Assembly (NCBI GenBank): GCA_905339215.1
Contig: CAJPFN010000047.1
Coordinates: 1-64,000, forward strand
Source: Rhizobiaceae bacterium
Lineage (GTDB): Bacteria > Pseudomonadota > Alphaproteobacteria > Rhizobiales > Rhizobiaceae
Direction: 5' to 3'
DNA length: 64,000 bases
Part shown: positions 1 through 8,260 of the stretch, piece after piece
Layout of the letters: each line of letters starts with the position of its first letter
How positions within the stretch are numbered: position 1 is the stretch's first letter
Made by a program: the position numbers and the translations under genes
The notes under the pieces: generated by a model
Seen by the model: the letters and a program-made list of their open reading frames with translations, nothing else
Database searches by the model: none
Told to the model about the DNA's origin: nothing

Positions 1-179
1 ACATCGTCAGGCTCCTTGTTGAAGAAGCCCGTCATGCTCTGCCGCTGCCGCGCGACCCTCAATGGAGGCCCGGCCTCCGGCCTGTGCCCTCTACCTCAAC
101 CCCAAGCGCCCTCCCGCGCGAGCGGGTTCGTTCTCCGGCCCGACCAAGACGGCCAACACCGGCCGCGGAGGTCAGGAGC

Positions 180-296
180 CGGCTCGAAAGCCACATGTTT
201 CCTGATGACGCGCCGATCGCGGGCGACTACGACGCCTTCGTCGCGGCGCGGGCGCAGCGCATCCACGATGCAATGACGCGGCTCTGTCGCGGGGAG
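180..296 (+). pseudogene. possible C-terminal remnant of a larger protein
   Basis: The first 460 bases hold no convincing complete gene. In one frame this stretch reads as a protein-like acidic segment ([18 protein letters not shown], then [12 protein letters not shown]) and then drifts into low-quality sequence with no clear stop of its own. The segment faintly resembles the tail of DUF262/GmrSD-type proteins, but this is from memory of the family and weak. It lies directly beyond the 3' end of the tRNA-Ala, where integrated elements often end, so a decayed island gene is possible. It could also be chance. Confidence 0.2.
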
Positions 297-463
297 ACGC
301 CAGGCGATCAAGCCGGCTGGGCGAGACCGGACTCGGACCGTGAGCCGGTCAGTGCACGACCCCGACGCGGCAGCGTCGAAAAAACTTCACGGGTTCAGAG
401 TGCCGGGCCAGAGGGGTCGGCGAACGCCATCCAAGTCTCTGATTTTACTGGATTCATATCCGT

Positions 464-539
<76 letters not shown>

Positions 540-657
540 GTCCAGCGGATGCGGCGGATTTAGGCTGCGTCCGTGATCCTGTCAAGCGATCCATCGGGCC
601 GGGGCTTGCCGCATCCGCGACCAGTGGCTACATGTCGCGCGACACGGAGAGAACCGC

Positions 658-948
658 ATGCTCGCGCTCATTCAGACGATCGTCCTTGCCCTGGACATCT
701 ACTGGTGGCTCCTGATCGCATCGGCGATCTTCTCGTGGCTCTATGCCTTCAACGTCGTCAATCCGCGCAACCAGGCGGTCGCGACGATCGGCAACGCCCT
801 GTTCCGCATCACCGAGCCGGCGCTCAGGCCGATCCGCCGCCTCCTGCCGGACCTCGGCGGCATCGACATCTCGCCGATCATCCTGCTCCTCATCATCTTC
901 TTTATCCGCCAGTTCATCCTGACGACCGTCGCGCCCCTGGTGGTCTGA
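658..948 (+). CDS. YggT family membrane protein
   Basis: A 96-residue protein with two hydrophobic segments, about residues 3-27 and 70-93, separated by a basic loop containing [10 protein letters not shown]. This two-helix pattern with an R/P-rich middle is typical of the YggT family of small inner-membrane proteins, which have been linked to cell division or osmotic-shock tolerance in other bacteria without a defined biochemical role. It is followed ten bases later by a DUF167/YggU-type gene, the classic partner of yggT. The ATG follows a purine-rich GGAGAGAACC. The function is not known. Confidence 0.9.
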   Translation: MLALIQTIVLALDIYWWLLIASAIFSWLYAFNVVNPRNQAVATIGNALFRITEPALRPIRRLLPDLGGIDISPIILLLIIFFIRQFILTTVAPLVV

Positions 949-958
949 CCGCCAGCCC

Positions 959-1282
959 ATGGCCACGCACTACCGCCTCCGCACCGACGGGGCGGATCTC
1001 TTCGTCCGCCTGACGCCGAAATCCTCGCGCGACGCGCTCGAAGGCGCCGAGACGACCGCCGACGGCGCCGCCCACGTCAAGGCCCGCGTGCGCGCCGTGC
1101 CCGAGAAGGGCGCGGCGAACGCGGCGCTGGAGCGCCTCGTCGCCCGTTCGCTCGGCGTGCCCGCCAGCACCGTCTCGGTCGTCGCCGGCGGCACGTCGCG
1201 GCTGAAGACCGTGCGCATCGCCGGCGAACCCGCGATGCTCGCCAGGCTGCTCGACGGGCTGGCCGTCGCGGACGGCCGCTAG
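959..1282 (+). CDS. DUF167 (YggU) family protein
   Basis: A soluble 107-residue protein. The family core is visible in VRLTPKSSRDAL near the start, then KARVRAVPEKGAANAALERL and the run VSVVAGGTSRLKTVRI. These match DUF167 proteins, small alpha/beta folds of unknown activity. It begins ten bases after the yggT stop and is almost certainly co-transcribed with it. The ATG lacks a strong Shine-Dalgarno sequence, consistent with translational coupling. Confidence 0.9.
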   Translation: MATHYRLRTDGADLFVRLTPKSSRDALEGAETTADGAAHVKARVRAVPEKGAANAALERLVARSLGVPASTVSVVAGGTSRLKTVRIAGEPAMLARLLDGLAVADGR

Positions 1283-1417
1283 GGTTTTCCGACCGGCCGA
1301 CGGCGCCGCGGCGAAGCTGGGGACGATCGGACAGTGCGGTGACGGTGGGGGTCCGCCGTTTCTTTTTTCACCGGCGGCGGCTAGGCTCGAATGATCCTCC
1401 ATCACGGATCACAGCCG

Positions 1418-2017
1418 ATGCGTCCGCTCCCCCTTTTCGCCGCCCTCGCTTTCGCCGCGACGCCTGCGGCAGCCGAAACGATTGTCAGCGCCTATACCGA
1501 CCTTGACGAAGGCCGCGACTGCACCGTCTACGAACGCGCCGAGGAGGGCGGCGACTTCGCCAACATCGTCTGCAACGGCTACAGGGGTTATCCCGTGATG
1601 ATCTTCGCCGGCGACCTCCGCGAATCGCTGTTCTACGGCTATCCGCCCGAGGGCGACCTGCCGCCGGCGTGGGAGAGCTTCGGCTCGTTCAACTCGACCG
1701 GCCCCAAGATCGAATGGCGCATCGCCAGGAACGGCGACATCGAGATCCCCTTCGCCACGATCCACCGCTGGTTCGTCAGCTCGGTCGAGGATCCGGACAA
1801 GCAGATCGAGGTGCTGGCGATCGCCAAGATCGGGCAGGTTTCGGCGCGCGAGGGCTGCACGGTCGGCCTCGTGGTGGCCAGCGGCAACGCCAAGGCCAAC
1901 GAGACGGCGCGCAGGATCGCCGACGAGAACGCCCGCGATTTCGCCTGCGGCGTCGACAAGCGCTTCGAGATCGCCGGCAAGGTGCCGCTGCCGGATTTCT
2001 ATCGCCAGGAGCGGTAG
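1418..2017 (+). CDS. secreted protein of unknown function
   Basis: A 199-residue protein beginning MRPLPLFAALAFAATPAAAE, a short signal peptide with an AAA cleavage site. A longer frame opens at 1391 but would place nine polar residues before the signal peptide, so 1418 is preferred. The mature part has four cysteines (RDCTVY, NIVCNG, EGCTV, FACGVD), suggesting two disulfides in the periplasm. Its pattern (YERAEEGGDFANIVCNGYRG) is like conserved hypothetical proteins of rhizobia, but I do not recognise a characterised family. It is convergent with ppa across a short hairpin. Confidence 0.8.
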   Translation: MRPLPLFAALAFAATPAAAETIVSAYTDLDEGRDCTVYERAEEGGDFANIVCNGYRGYPVMIFAGDLRESLFYGYPPEGDLPPAWESFGSFNSTGPKIEWRIARNGDIEIPFATIHRWFVSSVEDPDKQIEVLAIAKIGQVSAREGCTVGLVVASGNAKANETARRIADENARDFACGVDKRFEIAGKVPLPDFYRQER

Positions 2018-2024
2018 AGCATTT

Positions 2025-2038
2025 CCGGCGTTTGCCGG
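2025..2038. terminator. short hairpin between convergent genes
   Basis: CCGGC-GTTT-GCCGG, a 5-bp stem with a 4-nt loop, lies 8 bases beyond the secreted-protein stop and just before the ppa stop. It could help end transcripts from both sides. There is no T tract, so it is a weak candidate. Confidence 0.3.
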
Positions 2039-2042
2039 GCGG

Positions 2043-2579
2043 TCAGCCCTTGGCCGCCTTGGCGCGCTCGATCGCCTCGACGATCATCTTCTTGGCGTGA
2101 TCGGCGTCGTACCAGCCTTCGATCTTCACCCACTTGCCGGGCTCGAGGTCCTTGTAATGGGTGAAGAAGTGCGAGACCTGGTCGAGCGTGATCTGCGGCA
2201 GGTCGGTGTAGTTGAACACCTTCTCGTAGCGCTTGGTCAGCTGCGGCGCGGGCACCGCCACGACCTTCTCGTCCTGGCCGGCATTGTCTTCCATGATCAG
2301 GACGCCGATCGGGCGCACGTTGATCACGCAGCCGGGCACCAGCGCCCGCGTGTTGCACACCAGCACGTCGATCGGGTCGCCGTCGCCCGACAGCGTGTGC
2401 GGGATGAAGCCGTAGTTGCCTGGATAGCGCATCGGCGTGTGCAGGAAGCGGTCGACGAACAGCGTGCCGGCCTCCTTGTCCATCTCGTACTTGATCGGCT
2501 CGCCGCCGACCGGGACCTCGATGATGACGTTCACGTCGTCCGGGGGATTCTTGCCGATCCTGATGGCGTCGATGCGCAT
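2043..2579 (-). CDS. ppa: inorganic pyrophosphatase
   Basis: A 178-residue family I soluble pyrophosphatase, which hydrolyses PPi to two phosphates in the cytoplasm and pulls biosynthetic reactions forward. The active-site signature DGDPIDVLV with its metal-binding aspartates is present near residue 65, and the neighbouring motifs PGNYGFIP and [14 protein letters not shown] match the family. Length is normal. An in-frame extension reaches 2669, but the ATG at 2579 is preceded by AGAGGACA and gives the usual N-terminus [10 protein letters not shown]. It lies 86 bases downstream of the GNAT gene on the same strand. Confidence 0.97.
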   Translation of the reverse strand: MRIDAIRIGKNPPDDVNVIIEVPVGGEPIKYEMDKEAGTLFVDRFLHTPMRYPGNYGFIPHTLSGDGDPIDVLVCNTRALVPGCVINVRPIGVLIMEDNAGQDEKVVAVPAPQLTKRYEKVFNYTDLPQITLDQVSHFFTHYKDLEPGKWVKIEGWYDADHAKKMIVEAIERAKAAKG

Positions 2580-2665
2580 TGGGGGGTGTCCTCTTCGATC
2601 GCGCTCCCGATAGCGCCCGCAACGCCATTGTGCAATGCACAAAAAGACGGATGCGTCGCCGCGGC

Positions 2666-3172
2666 TCAATCCCAGACGAAGGCGACCTTGCGCAGCGCCT
2701 TCTGGTCGAAGACTTCGACGCCCTCGGCGACGTCGCGGCCGCCGGTGCTTGCGTAGAAGTCGACGGCGCCGGCGTTCTCCTCAAGCGCCCAGACGACCAG
2801 CCCTTTGAGGCCGTGGCCGCGCAGGCGGGCGCGGGCTTCGGCAAACAGCCGCGTGCCAAGCCCGATGCCCTGGTATTCCGGCCTGAGATAGAGCTCGTAG
2901 ATCTCGCCCTCCTGGCGCAGCTCGCGCGCGCGGTTGCGGCCGATCGTGGCATAGCCGGCCACTTCGCCGCCGACTTCGACGACGAGCACCGAAGCGGCGC
3001 GGCGGATGGCGTTGGCCCACCATTCGCGGCCCCGGCGGCTGATCATGGCGGTCAGCGCCCGGTGCGGGATGATGCCAGAATAGGCGCCGCGCCAGGCGTC
3101 GTGGTGGACCTCCGCGATGGCCTCGGCGTCACGGGGCTCGGCCTTCCGGATGTCGATCGCGAGCGTCTTCAT
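2666..3172 (-). CDS. GNAT family N-acetyltransferase
   Basis: A 168-residue single-domain acetyltransferase. The acetyl-CoA loop is visible as [18 protein letters not shown] (R/Q-x-x-G-x-G/A type), preceded by the beta strand [15 protein letters not shown] and followed by [20 protein letters not shown], the usual motif B. The substrate cannot be told from sequence. The start codon sits inside the inverted repeat ATGGTT-CGTT-AACCAT, so its promoter or initiation region carries one of the window's recurring GTTAAC elements. Confidence 0.88.
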   Translation of the reverse strand: MKTLAIDIRKAEPRDAEAIAEVHHDAWRGAYSGIIPHRALTAMISRRGREWWANAIRRAASVLVVEVGGEVAGYATIGRNRARELRQEGEIYELYLRPEYQGIGLGTRLFAEARARLRGHGLKGLVVWALEENAGAVDFYASTGGRDVAEGVEVFDQKALRKVAFVWD

Positions 3173-3256
3173 GGTTCGTTAACCATAGCCGTTCGATCGG
3201 CCGCGGCGCAACCCGAACCTGCCCGGCGGGACGCGTTGCTCACAGGCCGGAAACGA

Positions 3257-3895
3257 TCAGATCTCGACCACGTGGTCGTCGAGCTCGTTCGGATTCCCCT
3301 CGCCAACCGGAAAATGCGCGGCGAGCAGCGCCCCGACCGAGGCAACCCCGGCGACGAAGCCGTCGGCGATGGCCCCGCGCCGCGCGTGGCCGACCAGCTC
3401 GCGCACGACGCCGTCCCACGTCTCCTGGCCGACGCGGCGGTTGATGCCGGCGTCGGCGATGACCTCGGCATATTGCTCGGCAAGGGAGACGAACAGGAGA
3501 ACGCCGGTTCGCTCGGCGGTGACGTGCACGTTTCGCGCCAGGAACTGGCGCAACGCGTTGTCGTGGGCGCGGCGGTAACGCAGCCGGCGCGGCACCAGAT
3601 GGATGCGCAGGCCCGGCGCCAGCCAGAGCACGGCCAGCGCGCAGGCGATCGCCGCGGCCTGCGCTGCGACCAGCGTCGTCGGCCTCAGCTCAAACCAGGA
3701 AAGGTGGAGGATCCAGGCGACCGCGAGGCTGAGCGCGACCATGCTGGCGGTGACGATGAAGGCGGCGGGGAAGAAGTAGTCGTCGCTACGCTGCGCCACG
3801 ACGCAGAAGATCTCTCCCGAGGTCTTCTCTTCGGCCGCGCGGATCGCCGCGGCGACCGCTTCGTGTTGCTCCGGCGTCATCGCGCGTACGGCCAT
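3257..3895 (-). CDS. TPM domain membrane protein
   Basis: A 212-residue protein. The N-terminal part (EAVAAAIRAAEEKTSGEIFC, VVAQRSDDY) is a TPM fold start, followed by two hydrophobic pairs, about residues 35-60 and 70-100, and a C-terminal region with HDNALRQFLARNVHVTAERTGVLLFVSLAEQYAEVIAD typical of the TPM/DUF2207-linked family. The ATG is five bases after the upstream TPM gene stop and is preceded by GGGGAGCTGG. With lemA and the 3901-4740 gene it forms a three-gene unit. The role is probably in envelope maintenance, by analogy only. Confidence 0.85.
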   Translation of the reverse strand: MAVRAMTPEQHEAVAAAIRAAEEKTSGEIFCVVAQRSDDYFFPAAFIVTASMVALSLAVAWILHLSWFELRPTTLVAAQAAAIACALAVLWLAPGLRIHLVPRRLRYRRAHDNALRQFLARNVHVTAERTGVLLFVSLAEQYAEVIADAGINRRVGQETWDGVVRELVGHARRGAIADGFVAGVASVGALLAAHFPVGEGNPNELDDHVVEI

Positions 3896-3900
3896 CGTTA

Positions 3901-4740
3901 TCACCAGCTCCCCGAAGACCCGCCGCCGCCGGACGAGCCGCCGCCGCCCGAAAAGCCGCCGCCGGAACTGCCCGACGACCAGCTGCTCGACGAACTCCCC
4001 GACGACCAGCTCCCGCCCGAGGATGACCCCGATCCGCTGTAAGAGATGTCCATGCCGAGCCAGCGGTAGCGGCCAGGGCCGATCTTGCGGCCGAAAACCG
4101 GCGCGAGCAGCGCCATGGCAAAGCCGCCGAAGAACAGCACGACCCACAAGATGACGAACAGCGTGATGAACAGGTCTTCCGAATCGAAGCCGACGTTCTG
4201 GTTGCGCTCGCCGCGCGCCTCGAGTTCGGCGGCGTTGCCCTCGAGCACCATGACGATGTCATCGACGGCGCGCGAGATTCCGCCGGAGAAATCGCCGGCG
4301 CGGAACGCCGGCACCATGGTGTTCTCGATGATCAGCTTAGCGTGCAGGTCGGTCAGCGTGCCTTCCAGCCCGTAGCCGACCTCAATGCGCATCTTGCGGT
4401 CGTCGCGGGCGACGAGCAGCAGGATGCCGTTGTTCTCTCCCGCCTGGCCGAGGCCCCAGGCGCGGAACAGGCGGTTGGCATAGGGCTCGATCGCCTCGCC
4501 GCCGAGGCCGGGAATCGTGGCGACGACGATCTGGTCGGACGACTTCTTCTCGAAGGCCTCGAGCCTGGCCACAAGCGCCGCCTCGGTGGCGCCGTCGATC
4601 AGATTCGCGTTGTCGACCACCCTGCCGGTGAGGACGGGCAGTTCGGCGGCCGGCGCCGTGGCGGCAACGAGGCACAGCAGCAGCGCCGCGAACAGCGCAC
4701 GCCCTGCCGTCCCCGTCACGGTGCAAGCCCGTTCCAGCAT
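3901..4740 (-). CDS. YgcG-like TPM domain protein, Gly/Ser-rich tail
   Basis: A 279-residue secreted and membrane-anchored protein. A signal peptide (residues 1-31, ending APAAAE) precedes a TPM domain of about 130 residues with the markers GRVVDNANLID, KKSSDQIVVATIPGL, WGLGQAGENNGILLLVA and RKMRIEVGYGLEGTLTD. A transmembrane helix near residue 185-210 (LFVILWVVLFFGGFAMALLAP) is followed by about 50 residues almost entirely glycine and serine, a low-complexity tail usual in this family. Located 12 bases downstream of lemA; the pairing of lemA with TPM genes is widespread. Such proteins have been annotated as methanol dehydrogenase-associated, but nothing here supports that role. Confidence 0.92.
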   Translation of the reverse strand: MLERACTVTGTAGRALFAALLLCLVAATAPAAELPVLTGRVVDNANLIDGATEAALVARLEAFEKKSSDQIVVATIPGLGGEAIEPYANRLFRAWGLGQAGENNGILLLVARDDRKMRIEVGYGLEGTLTDLHAKLIIENTMVPAFRAGDFSGGISRAVDDIVMVLEGNAAELEARGERNQNVGFDSEDLFITLFVILWVVLFFGGFAMALLAPVFGRKIGPGRYRWLGMDISYSGSGSSSGGSWSSGSSSSSWSSGSSGGGFSGGGGSSGGGGSSGSW

Positions 4741-4752
4741 CGACGGCTCCGC

Positions 4753-5385
4753 TCAGCCGCCCTGGTTGGTTCCGAAGTCGACCTTCGGCGTCTCGATCTT
4801 GTCCTCGGCGACGGTGAAGTTCTGGTAGGGCTGGGCGTCGGTGAACCAGAACGTCGCCCACAGCACCGACGGAAAGGTGCGTAGCGTGGTGTTGTACTCG
4901 CGCACCGCCTCGATGTAGTCGCGCCGCGCCACGGCGATGCGGTTCTCCGTGCCTTCGAGCTGGGCCTGCAGCGCGAGGAAATTTTGGTTGGCCTTGAGAT
5001 CCGGGTAGTTCTCGACCACCGCGAGCAGGCGCGACAGGGCGCTGGTCAGGCCGGACTGGCTGTCCTGGAAGGCCTTGAACGCCTCGGGATCGGACAGCGC
5101 CTCGGGCGACACGGTCACCTGGGTCGCTTTCGCCCGCGCTTCGACGACCGACTCCAGCACCTCCTTCTCGTGTGCGGCGTAGCCCTTCACCGTCTCGACG
5201 AGGTTGGGGATCAGGTCGGCGCGGCGCTGGTACTGGTTCAGCACCTCGCTCCACGCCGCCTTCGCCTTCTCGTCGGCGGTGGGGATGGCGTTGTAGCCGC
5301 AGGCCGACAGGAATGGCAGCAGCAGGCCGAGGAGGAAGAAGGCGGGAAGGCGACGGAAAAGGCCGGGCAGCGCTGTCGCAGGCAT
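4753..5385 (-). CDS. lemA: LemA family lipoprotein
   Basis: A 210-residue protein. The chosen start at 5385, preceded by AGGGGTC, gives MPATALPGLFRRLPAFFLLG and then a lipobox (FLSAC) at about residue 28, so the mature protein should be lipidated; the open frame extends 40 codons further upstream without signal features. The LemA core is clear: NQYQRRADLIPNLVETVKGY, ESVVEARAKA, LSRLLAVVENYPDLKAN and NRIAVARRDYIEAVREYN. LemA proteins form helical bundles at the membrane with unclear function. It heads the lemA-TPM-TPM run. Confidence 0.93.
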   Translation of the reverse strand: MPATALPGLFRRLPAFFLLGLLLPFLSACGYNAIPTADEKAKAAWSEVLNQYQRRADLIPNLVETVKGYAAHEKEVLESVVEARAKATQVTVSPEALSDPEAFKAFQDSQSGLTSALSRLLAVVENYPDLKANQNFLALQAQLEGTENRIAVARRDYIEAVREYNTTLRTFPSVLWATFWFTDAQPYQNFTVAEDKIETPKVDFGTNQGG

Positions 5386-5616
5386 GGAAGACCCCTGATC
5401 AATGGTTCGGCGGGCGGACGATAGTCCGAATCGCCGCGCCGCGAAACGGGGCCGTTTGTCCCTGCGGTCCAGCCGTCGGGGACCGTCCGGCTCGCCGGCT
5501 TTCACGCGGATGTGGAAAGGAAAAGTGCCGGAACGGGCGAGTGCGGACCTGTGACTCCGGGCTACAACACGCTATGGTCGCGCCGGACCGGCGGCTTTGG
5601 CGCCGCGGGCCACGAA

Positions 5617-5892
5617 ATGACGTTGCATGTCGCACCGATGACCGACGACCCCGCCGACCAGACCGAATCGCGCCGCATCCTCGAGCGGGTCGCACACGAT
5701 TCGAGCGGCGGGCTTGCCGGCGCTTCGGTCATGGCGCGCGTCGTCGAACGCTCGAGGAGCCATCTGGCCGCCGGTGACGCCGACCAGGATGACGCGATCG
5801 AGGTCTGGGGCACGCGGATCGGCCGCGTGCTGGGACTCGCCTTCGTCGCCGGCCTTGCCGTCTGGCTGATCCTCTACCTTTCCCGCGGATAG
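5617..5892 (+). CDS. small membrane-anchored protein, unknown
   Basis: A 91-residue protein starting MTLHVAPMTDD. The first 60 residues are polar and acidic, and a single hydrophobic helix near the C-terminus (VLGLAFVAGLAVWLILYLS) makes it a likely tail-anchored membrane protein. Another ATG eight codons later (5638) is equally possible, since neither has a good Shine-Dalgarno match. It ends five bases before the pyridoxal kinase gene and is likely co-transcribed. No family recognised. The 231 bases upstream to lemA hold no clear signal. Confidence 0.6.
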   Translation: MTLHVAPMTDDPADQTESRRILERVAHDSSGGLAGASVMARVVERSRSHLAAGDADQDDAIEVWGTRIGRVLGLAFVAGLAVWLILYLSRG

Positions 5893-5897
5893 TTCGC

Positions 5898-6782
5898 ATG
5901 ACCGCCGAGCAAGAAGACGCGCCGCGGGCCGTCATCGTCATCTCCAGCCACGTCGCGCGCGGCTCGGTCGGCAACCGCGCCGCCGTGTTCGCGCTGGAAA
6001 CGCTCGGCCACCCGGTGTGGGCCGTTCCGACCGTGATCCTGCCCTGGCATCCCGGACACGGCCGCGCCACGCGGATCGTCCCCGAGGCAAGTCAGTTCGC
6101 CGCGCTGATGAAGGATCTCGAACGGTCGCCATGGTTGGGCGAGGTCGCCGCGGTGCTTTCGGGCTATCTCGGCGAGGCGAGCCAGGCTGAGGCCGTCGCC
6201 TCGCTGGTCGCCGCCGTCAAGGCGAGGAATCCGCGGGCGCTCTACATCTGCGATCCGGTCATGGGCGATCTCGGCGGCCTCTACGTCCCCGAGGCAACGG
6301 CTGTGGCCTTGCGCGACGTCCTTGTCCCGATCGCCGACATCGCGACGCCGAACCGCTACGAACTCGCCTGGATGGCGGGGACGCCGTTGGACGACCTGCG
6401 CTCGGCGATCGCCGCCGCGCTCGACGCCGGACCGCCCACCATGCTGGTGACCTCGGCGCCGTCGCTGATGTCGGGCGGCACCGGAAACCTGTTGCTCACG
6501 GCCACCGAGGCGCTGCTCGCCGAGCACCGCATGATCGAGCAGCCGCCGAACGGCCTCGGCGACCTGACCGGCGCCGTCTTCCTGGCGCGGCTGCTCGCCG
6601 GCCAGCCGGCCGCCAAGGCGCTGCAATCGACGACGGCGGCGGTGTTCGAGATCCTCGCCCGCACCGCCAAGCGCGGCGCCGACGAGCTGACGCTCGAGAC
6701 CGATGCGCAGAGCCTGTCGCACCCGATGGCGATGGTGCACCTTCGCCATCTCTCGCACCCGTCGAGGGACCGCCGGGCGTGA
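5898..6782 (+). CDS. pdxY: pyridoxal kinase
   Basis: A 294-residue ribokinase-fold kinase that phosphorylates pyridoxal in B6 salvage. Features: VIVISSHVARGSVGNRAA near the start (the ISS-H/Q-V-G-N segment of PdxY), YICDPVMGD in the middle, TPNRYEL for the conserved N-x-x-E, and PPNGLGDLTGAVFLARLL, which holds the catalytic G-x-G-D aspartate of the anion hole. Length is normal. Its stop overlaps the next start as GTGA, showing a two-gene unit with the DUF429 gene. Confidence 0.92.
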   Translation: MTAEQEDAPRAVIVISSHVARGSVGNRAAVFALETLGHPVWAVPTVILPWHPGHGRATRIVPEASQFAALMKDLERSPWLGEVAAVLSGYLGEASQAEAVASLVAAVKARNPRALYICDPVMGDLGGLYVPEATAVALRDVLVPIADIATPNRYELAWMAGTPLDDLRSAIAAALDAGPPTMLVTSAPSLMSGGTGNLLLTATEALLAEHRMIEQPPNGLGDLTGAVFLARLLAGQPAAKALQSTTAAVFEILARTAKRGADELTLETDAQSLSHPMAMVHLRHLSHPSRDRRA

Positions 6783-7543
6783 GCGGACGGGCCGTCGTCG
6801 GGGTCGACGGCTGCAAAGGCGGCTGGATTGCCGTCTTCCGCCTGCCTGGCGCAGGCGTCGAGGCGCGCGTCTTTGCCCGCATCGCCGATCTCGTCGATCT
6901 CCTGCCTGCCGATGCGGCCATCGCCGTCGACATGCCGATCGGACTGCCCGAACGCACCGGACACGGCGGACGCGGACCCGAAGCGCTGGTCCGTCGCCTT
7001 CTTGGGCCGCGCCAGTCGAGCGTCTTCTCGATCCCGTCCCGCGCCGCCGTCTACGCGGTGGAGGAAGAGTTCACGTCGGTCGAACGCTGGTACGAGGCGC
7101 ACCGGCTGGCAAGCGCCGCCGCACGCGCGACGTCGGAACCGCCGCGCGCAGTCTCCATCCAGGCCTTCGGCATCTTTTCCCGGATCCGCGAGCTGGACGG
7201 CCTGCTCCGTGCCCGGCCGGATCTCCAGGCGAGGATCGTCGAATCGCACCCCGAGGCCGCGTTCTGGCGCCTCGCCGGCGGGCAGGCGATGGCGACGCCG
7301 AAGAAGGTCAAGGGCCAGGTCAATCCGGCCGGCATGGAGGAGCGCAGGGCGCTGCTTGCCTCATGCGGCCACGATCGCGCCTTCCTCGACCGCCCGCCGC
7401 CACGCGGCGCGGCCGCCGACGACTTCCTCGACGCCGCAGCCATGATGCTCGTGGCGGAGCGCTTTTCGCGCGGCGCGGCGGTCAGCTTCCCCGACCCGCC
7501 CGGTCGCGACGCCCACGGGCTGCCGATCGCGATCTGGACCTGA
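6779..7543 (+). CDS. DUF429 domain protein
   Basis: A 254-residue protein that begins with GTG overlapping the pdxY stop. The opening VVGVDGCKGGWIAVF is the hallmark of DUF429, an RNase H-like fold of unknown activity. Conserved acidic positions follow in IAVDMPIGLPE, and later ESHPEAAFWRL and AAADDFLDAAAMML, which together could form a metal site like that of RNase H-fold nucleases. That catalytic idea is inference. Translational coupling to pdxY suggests joint expression rather than a known shared pathway. Confidence 0.88.
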   Translation: MSGRAVVGVDGCKGGWIAVFRLPGAGVEARVFARIADLVDLLPADAAIAVDMPIGLPERTGHGGRGPEALVRRLLGPRQSSVFSIPSRAAVYAVEEEFTSVERWYEAHRLASAAARATSEPPRAVSIQAFGIFSRIRELDGLLRARPDLQARIVESHPEAAFWRLAGGQAMATPKKVKGQVNPAGMEERRALLASCGHDRAFLDRPPPRGAAADDFLDAAAMMLVAERFSRGAAVSFPDPPGRDAHGLPIAIWT

Positions 7544-7604
7544 CCGGCCCCCATGCGTCGAAAGGCGTTGATCGCGGCAACGGAATGCCGTTAGAGACAT
7601 TTCC

Positions 7605-8249
7605 ATGGCGCATCTTCCCGAGATCCTCCTCAACGGTTATCGCAACTTCATGTCGGGGCGCTACGCGTCCGAGAGCAGCCGCTACCGGTCGCTCGCCCGC
7701 GAAGGTCAGGCGCCCGAGACGATGGTGATCGCCTGTTGCGATTCGCGCGCCGCACCCGAGGCTGTCTTCGATGCCGGCCCCGGCGAACTGTTCGTCGTGC
7801 GCAACGTCGCCAACCTGGTGCCTCCGTATTCGCCGGACGGCGAGTACCATTCGACGTCGGCCGCCCTCGAGTTCGCGGTGCAGAGCCTGAAGGTCAGCCA
7901 CATCGTGGTGATGGGCCACGGGCGCTGCGGCGGCATCCGCGCCGCGCTTGACCCCTCCGCCGCACCGCTGTCGCCGGGCGACTTCATCGGCAAGTGGATG
8001 AGCCTGGTGGCGCCCGCCGCCGAGACCGTCGCCGGCAATACGATGATGACTGCGGGCGAGCGCCAGACCGCGCTCGAGCGGATCTCGATCCGCTACTCGC
8101 TCGCCAACCTGCGCACCTTTCCCTGCGTGAGCATCCTCGAGGGCAAAGGAAGGCTCTCGCTGCACGGCGCCTGGTTCGACATCTCGAGCGGCGAACTCTG
8201 GATCATGAATCCGGACACCGGCGACTTCGAGCGGCCGGACATCGATTGA
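7605..8249 (+). CDS. beta-class carbonic anhydrase
   Basis: A 214-residue beta carbonic anhydrase, interconverting CO2 and bicarbonate. Zinc ligands and the Asp-Arg dyad are visible in VIACCDSRAAPE, and the second Cys/His pair in MGHGRCGGIRAAL. The stretch VVRNVANLVPPY and the EFAVQSL helix are also family marks. No signal peptide is seen, so it is cytoplasmic. The reading frame stands alone between the DUF429 gene and the convergent efflux gene. Confidence 0.95.
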   Translation: MAHLPEILLNGYRNFMSGRYASESSRYRSLAREGQAPETMVIACCDSRAAPEAVFDAGPGELFVVRNVANLVPPYSPDGEYHSTSAALEFAVQSLKVSHIVVMGHGRCGGIRAALDPSAAPLSPGDFIGKWMSLVAPAAETVAGNTMMTAGERQTALERISIRYSLANLRTFPCVSILEGKGRLSLHGAWFDISSGELWIMNPDTGDFERPDID

Positions 8250-8260
8250 CCGAAGGCGCC

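Noticed and set aside
628-966. Minus-strand frame opposite yggT
   Set aside because: Highly charged shadow translation with no family features; yggT is convincing.
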